This document shows, piece after piece, positions 19,542 to 28,715 of a DNA stretch of 64,000 bases. How positions within the stretch are numbered: the first letter of the stretch is position 1; every line of letters begins with the position of its first letter. The stretch is from contig NZ_CP009517.1 of the NCBI RefSeq assembly GCF_000970305.1, positions 1-64,000 on the forward strand. Reading direction: 5' to 3'. The DNA comes from Methanosarcina barkeri 3. GTDB lineage: Archaea > Halobacteriota > Methanosarcinia > Methanosarcinales > Methanosarcinaceae. Below the pieces are notes generated by a model. That model was not told the DNA's origin. It was given only the letters and a program-made list of their open reading frames with translations, and did not search any database. Position numbers and translations under genes: made by a program.

Positions 19542-20535
19542 ATTATCCCCTTAATGTATAATTTCTGTTTTCAGTGTCTATTATTTGCTTCAACTCTAAG
19601 TAATAATTGTTAGTATGTTGCTACCTTGAATCCAGTTCATCATTATAGTATAAAATTCAAAAGCTGTTTTAAGAGACCAGTAAATTGCAGCTAGTAAATA
19701 TAAATTTACAAACCTGAGCACATTAATTCTTAAATCGCGTCATTTAATGAGTGATAAAAACGGTAATAATCAAATATCTTGTGAAGTCTCTTTTATTCTT
19801 TTTGATTTTAAATTCCAGCTATTTTAAGCTTTATTTTTATAAGTTTAATTTTCTAATAAGTTTAATTTTCTAATAAGTTTAATTTTCTAATTTTAATTTT
19901 CTAATAAGTTTAATTTTCTAAGTTGTGTTTTGTGTTCCTTTTCTTTCAGCCTCGGTAACGTACTGCAAGCAGTCCACCAATTTTTCTACTATAAAGCTTG
20001 CGGATTATAACCTGACAGTAAGTTTGAAATTAAGTCCACAAATATTCCTCAATAGACTTTAAATTGAATTTCAACCGGAAATTAAGGCTCTAACAATCCT
20101 TTTCAAAGTTCTGGTAAGACACTTTAAATATAGCTATCGTAAAGTTACTTTAAATAGGGCTGTCGTAAAATTACTTTAGGTATATACGCTACGGGTATGC
20201 AAGCGGTCCTACTAAAAATTACCGTGTACCTGATGAAAGTATTTCTCAACAAAGTAGATCAATATAATAAACTATGCTCATGCTTATCTGTTATGCTTCT
20301 TTCAGGCTTTCAAGCTAAAAGATAATCTAAAATTAAAGCTTGATGCTTGATGTTTTTCTATTTCTCCTTGGTCATCCTGTTAAAGAATTAACAGGCTTCC
20401 TGTTCTACAAAAAGCCAGGGAATAAATCGGGGTAGAGGATAATTGAGAGACATAAAATTTTAGCTTTGTAGCTTTGTCAAAACAAACTTAAAACAAACCT
20501 TATTTATAGTAAAGTTTCGTTATGTACGTGATACC
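19542..20535. other. Long spacer between RPA and kptA
   Basis: No ORF, tRNA or convincing RNA gene is seen. It contains a 17-bp repeat (TAATAAGTTTAATTTTC) at about 19845-19922. A doubled unit related to TTACTTTAAATAGGGCTGTC lies near 20120-20180, and a short palindrome (CCTGTTAAAGAATTAACAGG) at about 20378-20397. The kptA promoter occupies the right end and the RPA promoter the left. Confidence 0.5.
20500..20508 (+). promoter_or_regulatory. TATA box of kptA
   Basis: TTATTTATA lies 28-36 bases before the kptA ATG. An archaeal start is expected about 25 bases past the box, so the mRNA would be leaderless or nearly so, which fits the lack of a ribosome-binding site. Confidence 0.55.
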
Positions 20536-21159
20536 ATGATTCGAAAATGCACTGAGCACGGCTATTTTAGAGGAGGCAGCTGTCTGCAGTGTAAACGCCC
20601 TGGAAGATACCTGCTGGACGATAACAAGGAAGAAAAGCTTGGTAGGTTTGTATCTGGTACGCTCCGGCATTTTCCAGAATCTGCAGGAGTTGAAATGGAC
20701 AGATTCGGCTGGGTCAATATCAATGCTTTCTGTGACGTTATGAGAAAGCGATACAGCTGGATGAGGAAGGAGTACCTTTACGCGCTTGTAGAGTCTGATG
20801 AAAAAGGAAGGTACGAGATCCGCAATTCAAGAATCAGGGCACGTTACGGGCACTCTGTCAACATTGATCTGGATTATAGGGAAAGCGATTCTCAATATCT
20901 GTATTATGGGGCAAGCCCTGAAGAAGTTGATGTCTTGCTGGAGAACGGAATTTTTCCAATAAAGCAAAGATATGTTCACCTCAGCACTTCGTATGAAAAA
21001 GCAGTAGAAGTGGCTCTTATTCATACTGAAAGTCCTGTTATCCTTCAAATCGACGCCTTTAAAGCTCAAGAAGATGGGATCTCTCTCAAGCTTGCAACTG
21101 ATGACATCGTACTTGCGGAAAAAATACCTTCTGAATACCTCTTTGTCGTTGAAGATTGA
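20536..21159 (+). CDS. kptA: RNA 2'-phosphotransferase (Tpt1/KptA)
   Basis: This 207-residue enzyme would move the 2'-phosphate of RNA to NAD, as in the last step of fungal-type tRNA splicing. An N-terminal Cys/His stretch (CTEHGYFRGGSCLQC, residues 4-18) is a likely zinc site, seen in archaeal members. The RNA-binding Arg-His pair is in LRHFPESAG (about 43). The later catalytic arginines are in RARYGHS and KQRYVHLS. The NAD-loop motif, usually YHGTS, reads YYGAS here. It stands alone, apparently with a leaderless transcript. Confidence 0.9.
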   Translation: MIRKCTEHGYFRGGSCLQCKRPGRYLLDDNKEEKLGRFVSGTLRHFPESAGVEMDRFGWVNINAFCDVMRKRYSWMRKEYLYALVESDEKGRYEIRNSRIRARYGHSVNIDLDYRESDSQYLYYGASPEEVDVLLENGIFPIKQRYVHLSTSYEKAVEVALIHTESPVILQIDAFKAQEDGISLKLATDDIVLAEKIPSEYLFVVED

Positions 21160-21214
21160 TTTTGAAGGTGCCCTTCAAAGAATAGTTTTAAGACACTTAT
21201 TATTAAACTTCCAG

Positions 21215-21345
21215 TAAATTATTTGTAATACTTTTCTTTCTTTCCCCTCTTCTTTTCTTTCTTCTTTTCTTTCTTTCCCTTCTCCTTTTCTTTCTTCTTT
21301 TCTTTCTTTCCCTTCTCCTTTTCTTTTCTCTTTTACCTCTTGTTC
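21215..21345. repeat. Polypyrimidine tract
   Basis: Almost pure C/T on the plus strand for over 100 bases, with imperfect repeats of CTTCTTTTCTTTCTTTCCCT. It separates the convergent kptA and rtcA genes. Such mirror-like tracts can form triplexes; no function is shown. Confidence 0.8.
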
Positions 21346-21377
21346 TTCTTTTCCGTATCTACCTTTCCTATTTTCTT

Positions 21378-22379
21378 TCAACTCACGCACACTTCAAAAA
21401 GCCCTTCTTTTTTTTCTATCCTGAAGTTAACATCCAGAAACTGTTCAGTAACCCAAATATTTGTCTTAGTGTGAAGAGAGAGTTCACGGACAGTGTAAGA
21501 ACTATTTCCTGCAAGAGCCATGTACGGTATTAGCTGGTCTGCCAGATATGTGTCAACAGAAGCTCCTGATCTAAGTTCAAGAATAATTTCGTCTGCAGCA
21601 TATTTACCCACTTTTTCTGCTGGGAGTCCTCTTTTCCCAAGGGCACTCCCACCCATATAGCCTGTCCAGAGAGTTATCCCGCTTCCAGTGGAAAAAGCTT
21701 CAAAGGATTGAGTTTCAATTTGAGATGGGTATCCGGCTTCTATTAATCTTGTACTGGCAGCTTCGGCCTGGCGTAAAGGTACATGAGCCGGAAGATTTGA
21801 AGCATGAGAAATTCCCTTGATCTCTTCTTCTTGTTCTTCTTTTAAAAAATGAAAACCTCGTAGCCTGCACGGTTTAAAATAAGCCGAAACTTTTCCTCCC
21901 CCTTTAGGGTAGTACCCGTGTTCTTTCAGGGTTACACTGCCTGAGTATCCAAGTTGCTTCAGAGCGCTAAAGGTAACATGCTGCAGGTAATCCATTGTCG
22001 GAGACCAGGCAACGTCAGTTCCCCCTTTTATCGTTAGTTCGACTTCCTCTTTCGCAAAAGGCAGGGCTGGCATAATGCACTGGAGAAACAAGGTTATGCT
22101 TCCTGCAGTCCCGATATCAATATCATACTTACCCCCCTTTATTTCAACTGGAACAAAAGAAAGTTCAGTAGAGCCTGGAAAAAGTCCCGAGATCTGAGCT
22201 TGACAGATCTTGGCCGCTGTTTCCAGAGCCTTTAAATGCTGTTGTTTCAGGCCAGGATTTGGCCGGTTTTTCCTGATATTCGTAACTCTGATCCCTTTTC
22301 CAGTAACTGCGGAAAGAGCAACAGCCGTTCTGACCAACTGCCCTCCTCCTTCACCATAAGAGCCGTCGATTTCTAACAT
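21378..22379 (-). CDS. rtcA: RNA 3'-terminal phosphate cyclase
   Basis: This 333-residue enzyme converts RNA 3'-phosphate to a 2',3'-cyclic phosphate using ATP. Family marks are the N-terminal MLEIDGSYGEGGGQLVRTAV, GTAGSITLFLQ (about 93-103), KEHGYYPKGGGKVSAY, and the C-terminal LSLHTKTNIWVTEQFL with the catalytic His. The start is set at the ATG at 22379, because GGGAGA precedes it; an in-frame ATG 15 bases upstream lacks a site. It probably follows the flavoprotein gene upstream in the same direction, separated by a repeat array. An ORB-like string lies inside the coding sequence (22131-22153). Confidence 0.94.
   Translation of the reverse strand: MLEIDGSYGEGGGQLVRTAVALSAVTGKGIRVTNIRKNRPNPGLKQQHLKALETAAKICQAQISGLFPGSTELSFVPVEIKGGKYDIDIGTAGSITLFLQCIMPALPFAKEEVELTIKGGTDVAWSPTMDYLQHVTFSALKQLGYSGSVTLKEHGYYPKGGGKVSAYFKPCRLRGFHFLKEEQEEEIKGISHASNLPAHVPLRQAEAASTRLIEAGYPSQIETQSFEAFSTGSGITLWTGYMGGSALGKRGLPAEKVGKYAADEIILELRSGASVDTYLADQLIPYMALAGNSSYTVRELSLHTKTNIWVTEQFLDVNFRIEKKEGLFEVCVS
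22131..22153 (-). promoter_or_regulatory. ORB-like sequence inside rtcA
   Basis: On the minus strand it reads TTCCAGTTGAAATAAAGGGG plus GGT. It differs from the 17918 box by one core base and has a longer G-string. It encodes PVEIKGG of RtcA, so coding constraint may explain it. Confidence 0.35.
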
Positions 22380-22425
22380 TTGCTTCTCCCACATTTTCTT
22401 GATTTCATCTTACGTTATCCGACTG

Positions 22426-22578
22426 CCTTTCTTTTGTTTTCTTTTTCACCTTTCTTCTGTTTTCTTTTTCACCTTTCTTCTGTTTTCTTTTTCACCTTTC
22501 TTCTGTTTTCTTTTTCACCTTTCTTCTGTTTTCTTTTTCACCTTTCTTCTGTTTCCTTTTTTACTTTTCTTCTGTTTC
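22426..22578. repeat. 23-bp tandem repeat array
   Basis: About six copies of a pyrimidine-rich 23-bp unit (CTTTCTTCTGTTTTCTTTTT plus CAC) lie between rtcA and the flavoprotein gene. The array runs into the flavoprotein's last codons, producing its Lys/Glu-rich tail. Confidence 0.9.
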
Positions 22579-24042
22579 CTTCCTTTCTTTTTTATTTCGG
22601 ATTGCAGCTTTTACAGCTGGTCTGAGAGGGTCCACAAGCATAGAGACGGGTGGTGCATAGCAAGTTTCCAGGTCAAGAAGGTCTCTAATTGTAGTTGTCT
22701 TGCGAATTGCAAGAGAAAAGGTATCGATTCTTTCCTTTATCCCTTCTCCTCCGGCAAGCTGTGCACCTACCAGAACATCGTCTTTAAACAGAAGTTTAAT
22801 GTACAGATCTTTCCAGCCCGGATAATAGGAAGCTCTTGTACGCCCAGCGGAGAATCCTGTGCTTATCTTTATTCCGTGGCTTTGAGCCTCTTTTGAGGTA
22901 ATACCAACTCCGCCAAATTGTAAGTCTCCTGCCACGGCTACCCAGGGATTGACAAGCGGCCCGAGTGGAGTATATTTTCCTGTGATATTATTGCCGATTA
23001 TGTCGGCCATATGCCTAGCTGTTGTACCCAGCTGACCTAATTTTGCTTCTCCTGTTATAAGGTCTATTACCTCTACACATTCCCCACCTGCATACACGTA
23101 GGGAAGAAATTCTTCTCCTGCCTTATTTCTTGCCTTAACCTGGAGCATTTCATTTACAATTATTCCTCCTGCCTTTCCGATTTCGATACCAGCATCCAGG
23201 GCAAGGGATATCTCAGGTCTAACTCCACTTGCAAGAAGTACAAGATCTGCAGGAAGCTGCCTATTCCCTACATATAGTGTTTTTTCTTTCCGGAAATTTT
23301 CAGGAAAAGCTGCAGGCTCCCCAGAAACGACTTCAATCCCTAGACTTTTCAAATGTTCTCTTACGATTTCGGAAATGTCTGGGTCCAGTTGTCTGGAAAG
23401 CAGGTTTTTACTTCGGCTTATGAGGTAGGTTTTAATTCCCCTTCTTGAAAGTGCCACTGCACACTCTATTCCTATTGTCCCTCCACCTATTATGCAGACT
23501 CTCTTAACAGTTTCCAGGGCTTTTTCGAAAAGTACTCCATCATCAAGACTCCTCAGAGTAAAAACACCATAAGGGAGAATATTTGTGCTGCCTGTCAGAG
23601 GTATAAAGGGTAGACTGCCTGTGGCGATAACAAGTTTGTCAAAAGGATAAATCCCTTCTCCTGTCCGAACAACTTTTAAATCCAGATCTATTGAGCTGGC
23701 GCACTCGTTTAGCCTAACATCTATTTGATTTCTTTTGAAAAAATCTTTTGGTTTCACTATTAATTTTTCAAAACTCTCAATTTCCCGTCCCAGAACAAAA
23801 GGGATTCCGCAATGGCTATAAGCAGTATGTGAATCTCTTGAAATCACTGTAATCTTAAAATCACTCTGTCTTCGAATTTTGGTAGCAACCGCCATGCCAC
23901 AGGCTCCCCCTCCTATAATAACCACTTTTACAGGATCTTCTTCTAGTTTCTGTGCAGATACTGCCTCCTGAAATTTTCCATCAATTTCGGCTGGTTTCCG
24001 GGTTTCGTGTATAGTATTTTCTGTGCCAAAATCGCTTCCCAT
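22561..24042 (-). CDS. FAD/NAD(P)-dependent oxidoreductase, CoA-disulfide-reductase-like
   Basis: This 493-residue flavoprotein has an FAD Rossmann motif (VVIIGGGACGMAVA, about 39-52) and the single redox Cys in YSHCGIPFVLG (about 80-90). An NAD motif (VCIIGGGTIGIECAVALSRRG, about 185) and the second FAD motif (YVYAGGECVEV) follow. This pattern fits the CoA-disulfide reductase / NADH oxidase branch. It would reduce a thiol disulfide or polysulfide, or oxidise NAD(P)H. The first 35 residues and the KKERKETEEK tail lie outside the family core; the tail derives from a tandem repeat. Confidence 0.88.
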   Translation of the reverse strand: MGSDFGTENTIHETRKPAEIDGKFQEAVSAQKLEEDPVKVVIIGGGACGMAVATKIRRQSDFKITVISRDSHTAYSHCGIPFVLGREIESFEKLIVKPKDFFKRNQIDVRLNECASSIDLDLKVVRTGEGIYPFDKLVIATGSLPFIPLTGSTNILPYGVFTLRSLDDGVLFEKALETVKRVCIIGGGTIGIECAVALSRRGIKTYLISRSKNLLSRQLDPDISEIVREHLKSLGIEVVSGEPAAFPENFRKEKTLYVGNRQLPADLVLLASGVRPEISLALDAGIEIGKAGGIIVNEMLQVKARNKAGEEFLPYVYAGGECVEVIDLITGEAKLGQLGTTARHMADIIGNNITGKYTPLGPLVNPWVAVAGDLQFGGVGITSKEAQSHGIKISTGFSAGRTRASYYPGWKDLYIKLLFKDDVLVGAQLAGGEGIKERIDTFSLAIRKTTTIRDLLDLETCYAPPVSMLVDPLRPAVKAAIRNKKERKETEEK

Positions 24043-24262
24043 ACTCTCATTAATTGTGTTTTACACCTATTATAAGTTTTTAAGTGACCGAGAAACTTTG
24101 AGGTTAGTGAGTAGGGAATTCTCAAAGCGATTTATCAAGATTACTTAATCAAGAACTTCTTGAAGGACAGGTTACTTGAAAATCTATTTCTCCCACGTGA
24201 AAATAGGTCTCTGACATATTCCGGAAAATCACGAAAAGGAGCAATAGTATTCAGGGGGGGGC

Positions 24263-24326
24263 TGAACGAGCGAGTTTGGGAGTGGGGGGTTAGTACATAA
24301 AAAAGTTTCTATGTCTCGCCCGTTCA
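24263..24326 (+). ncRNA. Candidate structured RNA or attenuator-like hairpin
   Basis: TGAACGAGCGAG (24263-24274) pairs with CTCGCCCGTTCA (24315-24326), 11 of 12 positions. A nested ACATA/TATGT stem closes the loop, and a T-rich run follows. Two G-runs (eight and six G) lie just before and inside the loop. The stem is much more GC-rich than its surroundings, as small RNAs in AT-rich genomes often are. There is no family match I know. Confidence 0.35.
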
Positions 24327-24544
24327 ATTTTTTACAAGTCTTTTTTTTTATATATACTTTTCTAAATTTTCGACTCTATTATTTTTTAAGTTTTTTGAGT
24401 TTCTTCTGACCTATTCTAAAGGACTTCTTCTGGAGTTGTTTTGAAAGTACCTTCTCTTTAAGACACCGGCATGAAAAATGACTTTAATTTGATAAAACTT
24501 TTTAAATAACCACAAAGTTCTTAAATCCTGCAGGCATTAATTAC

Positions 24545-24640
24545 ATGAATTTAAAAATACGTGACGTACAGGTTTCCTCAGTTGCCAAGACTCCTTTAAA
24601 GGTGGGAGGGACTGTTCTGTCAGATTATATCATTGATTAA
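24545..24640 (+). CDS. Short ORF or truncated gene start, unknown
   Basis: A 31-codon frame starts MNLKIRDVQVSSVAKTPLKV and ends SDYIID before TAA. Codon choice and GC content look gene-like against the AT-rich surroundings. There is no ribosome-binding site. It may be the remaining N-terminus of a decayed gene or a small protein. I do not recognise it. Confidence 0.25.
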   Translation: MNLKIRDVQVSSVAKTPLKVGGTVLSDYIID

Positions 24641-25625
24641 CAACTTCACCTAATCACCATTGCTAAATTCGTAAAGATAATCCAATATAATTAATTCACA
24701 TGCAAATAATAATAAAAACTTCAGATTTACTACATTATACTCAGGGTTAAAATAACCACTCAACGTAGAACTTTAATTCATATATCTTCACCCATGAAGT
24801 AAAAGTCAAAAAGTGCTAAGTCAAAAAGTACTAAGTCAAAAAGTACTCTCGATAAACCTGATACAAATTTCACTTCACTTACCACTTATCAGTTACCACT
24901 ACAAGCCCCTAAACCACGGAATAAGGTGTCTGGCATATATCGGCTTCATGCTCGAATTATCCGTTTTTAAGGGTATTTCTTGAAAATCGTAGCATCAGGT
25001 TAATTGAAAAGTTAACACATTTTTTGACTTCTGGCTCTGAAATTTATCTCAGAGTTATAACAAAAACTTATGTTAGGGAAAGGGTTTTCGGGCAGATATT
25101 GGAAAGCTTTAGAAACAACGCAAGTTATTATCTGCTCACTTGAAAGTTGAGAAATTCTCGATCTAAGAGAGACTTAAGCCAGGCTAATTCAGGTCTGGAA
25201 CTTTACCAGGTTCTCATAAGGTAAGAGTCCACTCGATAGCATGAATTTCTGGCACTCTACCCGGATCCAGGTCTCCTGGCATAAGTATATTGAAAACTTC
25301 CAGGCAGGTTCGGAACTATCTTTCCGGCTACAGCCATAGTTAATTCTCAAACCTGCTCCTTCAAGGGTGTTTTATCCCTGATCTGATATAAATCTGATTT
25401 TTTACTATTTTTGCATTGTTCAGGGCTTTACGAGTTTTCGGAACCTAATGAATAGTTTATAATGTCAGGAAACTCGGCGGATATAATTCACAAAACCAAA
25501 AAGCGCAATTATTGGAACAAGTTCACAATTGCGATGAATTTAATTGTTAGGAATGGAATTCCTAGCGATTTTAATTTAATAAAATTATCACGATAAATCA
25601 TTCACAATATATGAGGAGAATTCAC

Positions 25626-27182
25626 ATGCAAAATACGGATACTACAAAATACATCATTCATTCTAAGATTAATGCGGATGGGGTAATTGAACGTCCTGAT
25701 ATCGTAGGTGCGATCTTTGGGCAAACTGAGGGATTACTTGGGGCTGATCTTGATCTCCGTGACCTGCAAAAAACCGGTAGGATTGGCAGGATCGAGGTAA
25801 TGGTTACGGCTAAAGGAGGAAAGACTAAAGGAAATATCTTTGTTCCCTCAAGCCTTGATAAAGTCGAAACTTCAATTCTTGCCGCATCACTTGAGACTAT
25901 TGACAGAGTGGGGCCATGCAGCGCCAAAATTGAGGTTTTCCAGGTAGAAGATGTAAGAGCTGTAAAGCGAAAGAAGATTATCGAAAGGGCAAAACTCATT
26001 TTTACCAAGATGTTTGATGAAACCGTGCCCGAATCCCAGGAACTGGCGGATGAAGTCCGACAGTCTGTAAGAGTCGATGAACTCACTTACTATGGAAAGT
26101 CCAGAATTCCCTGTGGACCGAATGTACTTAACTCAGACGCTATCATTATTCTTGAGGGGAGAGCTGACATTCTGAACCTGCTCCGCTATGGTATAAAGAA
26201 TACCATTTGTGTAGGAGGGACAAACATTCCTCCAGAAGTTGCAGAGCTAACTAAGAAGAAAACAGTAACAGCTTTTACTGACGGAGACCGTGGAGGAGAA
26301 CTTATAATACGTGAACTCCTTCAAGTGGCAGATATTGACTATGTTGCCCGTGCCCCCGACGGAAAATGCGTTGAAGATCTTGTCCAGAAAGAAGTTATAC
26401 GAGCTCTTCGTCGGAAAGTTCCTGTAGAACAGATTATCGAGAAATACGGAATTCAGGAGAGGGAAAATGAAGAAAGCGCCTGCAGAGTGGAGAGGAGCTC
26501 TAAAAGAAAGATCAGGGCACCTGAAATTGCTCCCAGGATTGCCGAAAAGAAGTTGCACAAGCGTATTAAAGTTCACAGAGTCTCTTCAAAGCCAGATCTT
26601 TATGGGGAGGAATTCCAGGAAGAAGAAACGAAAGGAGCAGTGCCTGTAAAAGCTTTTGAAAAGGTTACTGAAAAAACTGCTGAAAGAGTCTTGGAAACAG
26701 TTCCTGCGACTATAGAAAAAGTCAAAACAAGATCTGTTGTCGCAAAACCTCAGATTTCATCAAGGGCAGTTCCTGCCGCTGTCAGAGTTCCCAGAGAAAA
26801 ACCTGTTGAGAAAGTTCCGGCAACCGTTAAAGTTCCTGGAGGTGAGGCGGTCAGGGTCTCTCCTGCCCCGGTAAAAACTGTCCCGGTTTCGCGTGAAGCC
26901 GCCAGGTTCAGACCTCATGTCGAAGCTCTAAAAGGAACTTTAACGGCTAGAATTCTTGATTCTCAGGATAAAATAATAGAGGAGATTGCAGTTAGGGACC
27001 TTGCGAGCAGGCTGAAAACTTATAAAGACAATATCCAGAGTGTAGTTTTTGATGGCGTAATTACTCAGAGACTCGTTGATATTGCCTCAAGTAACGCAAT
27101 TAAGAATCTTATAGGTGTAAAGATAGGAAATATAGCCAAGGTTCCTGCTGATATGGAAGTTTTGACCGCAAGCATGCTTTGA
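25626..27182 (+). CDS. dnaG: Archaeal DnaG-type primase / exosome subunit
   Basis: This protein has about 518 residues. The archaeal N-terminal domain (about 1-165) leads into a TOPRIM domain with the catalytic Glu in [14 protein letters not shown], then [13 protein letters not shown] with the metal-binding acids. A long, basic, Pro/Val/Lys-rich linker (about 285-430) precedes a conserved C-terminal region. Archaeal DnaG has been found both as a primase and as a part of the RNA exosome. The start is ATG at 25626, eight bases after GAGGAG; an upstream ATG overlaps that site. Confidence 0.92.
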   Translation: MQNTDTTKYIIHSKINADGVIERPDIVGAIFGQTEGLLGADLDLRDLQKTGRIGRIEVMVTAKGGKTKGNIFVPSSLDKVETSILAASLETIDRVGPCSAKIEVFQVEDVRAVKRKKIIERAKLIFTKMFDETVPESQELADEVRQSVRVDELTYYGKSRIPCGPNVLNSDAIIILEGRADILNLLRYGIKNTICVGGTNIPPEVAELTKKKTVTAFTDGDRGGELIIRELLQVADIDYVARAPDGKCVEDLVQKEVIRALRRKVPVEQIIEKYGIQERENEESACRVERSSKRKIRAPEIAPRIAEKKLHKRIKVHRVSSKPDLYGEEFQEEETKGAVPVKAFEKVTEKTAERVLETVPATIEKVKTRSVVAKPQISSRAVPAAVRVPREKPVEKVPATVKVPGGEAVRVSPAPVKTVPVSREAARFRPHVEALKGTLTARILDSQDKIIEEIAVRDLASRLKTYKDNIQSVVFDGVITQRLVDIASSNAIKNLIGVKIGNIAKVPADMEVLTASML

Positions 27183-27316
27183 GAGACCTTTATTTCTCTC
27201 AATACTTATTCCTTTTTAATTCCCTTTTTTCAGTGCCTTTTTTTAATTTCCCTTTTTTAATGCCTTTCTCTTAATTTCCCCTTTTTAGTACCTTTCTCTT
27301 AATTTCCCCTTTTTAC

Positions 27317-27511
27317 TTATCTTCTCTTAATCTTCCCTCCCTTTTCATTTTTTAATTCAAATTTTTTATTTTTTGAAAATCCGGCTTTTTCCATGTGTCT
27401 TGACTTTTCCATTCTAGCTTTTCTATAACTAATATTCCTATACTTTCCATCTTCTAAGTCAATTTCGTCTGGACTGTCATCCCATATGTAATATTTATAC
27501 ATGGAACTCAT
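27317..27511 (-). CDS. Small hypothetical protein
   Basis: A 64-codon frame whose product is acidic then strongly basic (MYKYYIWDDSPDEIDLEDGK to KNEKGGKIKRR). The likely start is the second ATG (27502). No ribosome-binding site or family is recognised. It is convergent with dnaG. It may be real, since the first 40 residues look protein-like, but the tail is low-complexity. Confidence 0.3.
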   Translation of the reverse strand: MSSMYKYYIWDDSPDEIDLEDGKYRNISYRKARMEKSRHMEKAGFSKNKKFELKNEKGGKIKRR

Positions 27512-27710
27512 AGGATCACTACGATTTAGTATTGTTTCACACCATAGTGTTAAACTTCACACTTTCTGCCATAATCCTTCATTATTTATCATATACATTA
27601 TATGGAAAAGTTTATAATGTAAAACTAGGAAGTTCATTTCCTCGGATAATTCTTTTATCCGATTCAAGATAATATTAAATTGATCTTGTAAAATTGTAGG
27701 TCTGTTCGCT

Positions 27711-27989
27711 ATGCACAAGGAAGAGCTAATACAACTACACACGTATATGGCCCAGATGAAGAGATATTTTGAAAGGCACGGGGTAACACACGAATTCGAT
27801 GACTACAAGGCTTTATCCATAAGCCCTGTACACATTCACCGGAGCAAGGCGGATCACAAGCGCGCAATTTTCATTTTAGGAGGCGAGCTTGCGACTCTCA
27901 TGTCCCGGGACGACCCTATCTTTGAGGAAACACCAGCTCACGTGAGGGATTCGCTGAATTCCGTCATCAAGCTCATGGGTAATAACTGA
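27711..27989 (+). CDS. UPF0058 family protein
   Basis: This 92-residue archaeal protein is mostly helical: MHKEELIQLHTYMAQMKRYF, then YKALSISPVHIHRSKADHKRA with a conserved His pattern, then VRDSLNSVIKLM. It matches the UPF0058 family, of unknown function; the His cluster hints at metal binding. There is no ribosome-binding site. Its 3' end overlaps the convergent acetyltransferase gene by 17 bp. Confidence 0.85.
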   Translation: MHKEELIQLHTYMAQMKRYFERHGVTHEFDDYKALSISPVHIHRSKADHKRAIFILGGELATLMSRDDPIFEETPAHVRDSLNSVIKLMGNN

Positions 27990-28503
27990 CAGGGTCCTTG
28001 AAGGTGACAAAGAATTCGTTATCTGAAATTATAGATTCCAGATATTTTTGTTTTGAAATTAAGAGGCGATAAGGATGAAGGTGCATCTTCATCACCATCC
28101 CGTCCTCTCCATCTGAGTAGTATTTCTTTTCGGTCCAGCAGGATACAAATCCTATGGACCTATATAATTTTTGTGCTCCTTTGTTACTGTTTCTTACTTC
28201 GAGCCTTGCGTATCGAAGTCCGTTTGCAACAAATATATCACAGATAGCGTGAATTAGTGATGTACCTATTCCTCTCCCCCGATGTTCTTCTTTAACACCG
28301 ACAGAAAAAACATGCCCTTCGTTTTCTCCAGAACGGTAGCCTACTACATACCCCACGACTTTTCCATGCTGCTCCGCTACAAGGAAACCATCTCCCACGG
28401 TTTCATAAAAACTCATGTACAAGAGGGAGTTGTGCTCCGAAAAGGCCTCACCTTCAATTTCAACTACTTCCTGGAAGTCCTCAGGTGCAAAACGCCTTAT
28501 CAT
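27973..28503 (-). CDS. GNAT family N-acetyltransferase (RimI-like)
   Basis: This 176-residue acetyltransferase has the acetyl-CoA-binding motif A (VFSVGVKEEHRGRGIGTSLI, about 86-105) and motif B (LRYARLEVRNSNKGAQKLYR then SIGFVSCWTEKKYYSDGEDG). This resembles RimI/Naa10-type N-terminal acetyltransferases, including the final Tyr and the GxxGMVMKMHL end. It probably acetylates protein N-termini. A C-terminal tail of about 35 residues extends beyond the domain. Its 3' end overlaps the UPF0058 gene. Confidence 0.88.
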   Translation of the reverse strand: MIRRFAPEDFQEVVEIEGEAFSEHNSLLYMSFYETVGDGFLVAEQHGKVVGYVVGYRSGENEGHVFSVGVKEEHRGRGIGTSLIHAICDIFVANGLRYARLEVRNSNKGAQKLYRSIGFVSCWTEKKYYSDGEDGMVMKMHLHPYRLLISKQKYLESIISDNEFFVTFKDPVSYYP

Positions 28504-28715
28504 AATATCTAATATATTCCTACCATTTTATTATTTCTTCTAAGGGTAAAATCTCTTATAGAGTTTTTCCGAAGTCCTTCAATCCAGATTTCAGTAAAAT
28601 TAACTTTTGTAGGACTTGTTTTCGTAAAACTGAAATTAGTAGAGCTAATTTCAATAGAACTAATTTCAATAGAACTAATTTCAATAGAACTTATTTTAAA
28701 GATCCGTGTGTAAGC

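Larger units (their letters stand above)
24043..25625. other. 1.6-kb spacer upstream of dnaG
   Basis: This is the longest gene-poor stretch outside the rRNA leader. It holds a structured G-rich element (24263-24326) and a 31-codon open frame (24545-24640). A repeated AAGTCAAAAAGTACT unit lies near 24805-24850. A less AT-rich block at about 25180-25330 carries several CCAGGT/CCTGG inverted segments. The last block may be RNA or gene remnant; I recognise neither. The dnaG promoter is expected in the AT-rich final 100 bases. Confidence 0.45.

Noticed and set aside
22399-22896. Phe/Ser-rich frame over the 23-bp repeat
   Set aside because: It is produced by the pyrimidine repeat and runs antisense into the flavoprotein gene.
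25180-25330. Possible RNA gene in the less AT-rich block before dnaG
   Set aside because: Several CCAGG/CCTGG segments can pair, but no single fold is convincing and no tRNA or known RNA signature is present.
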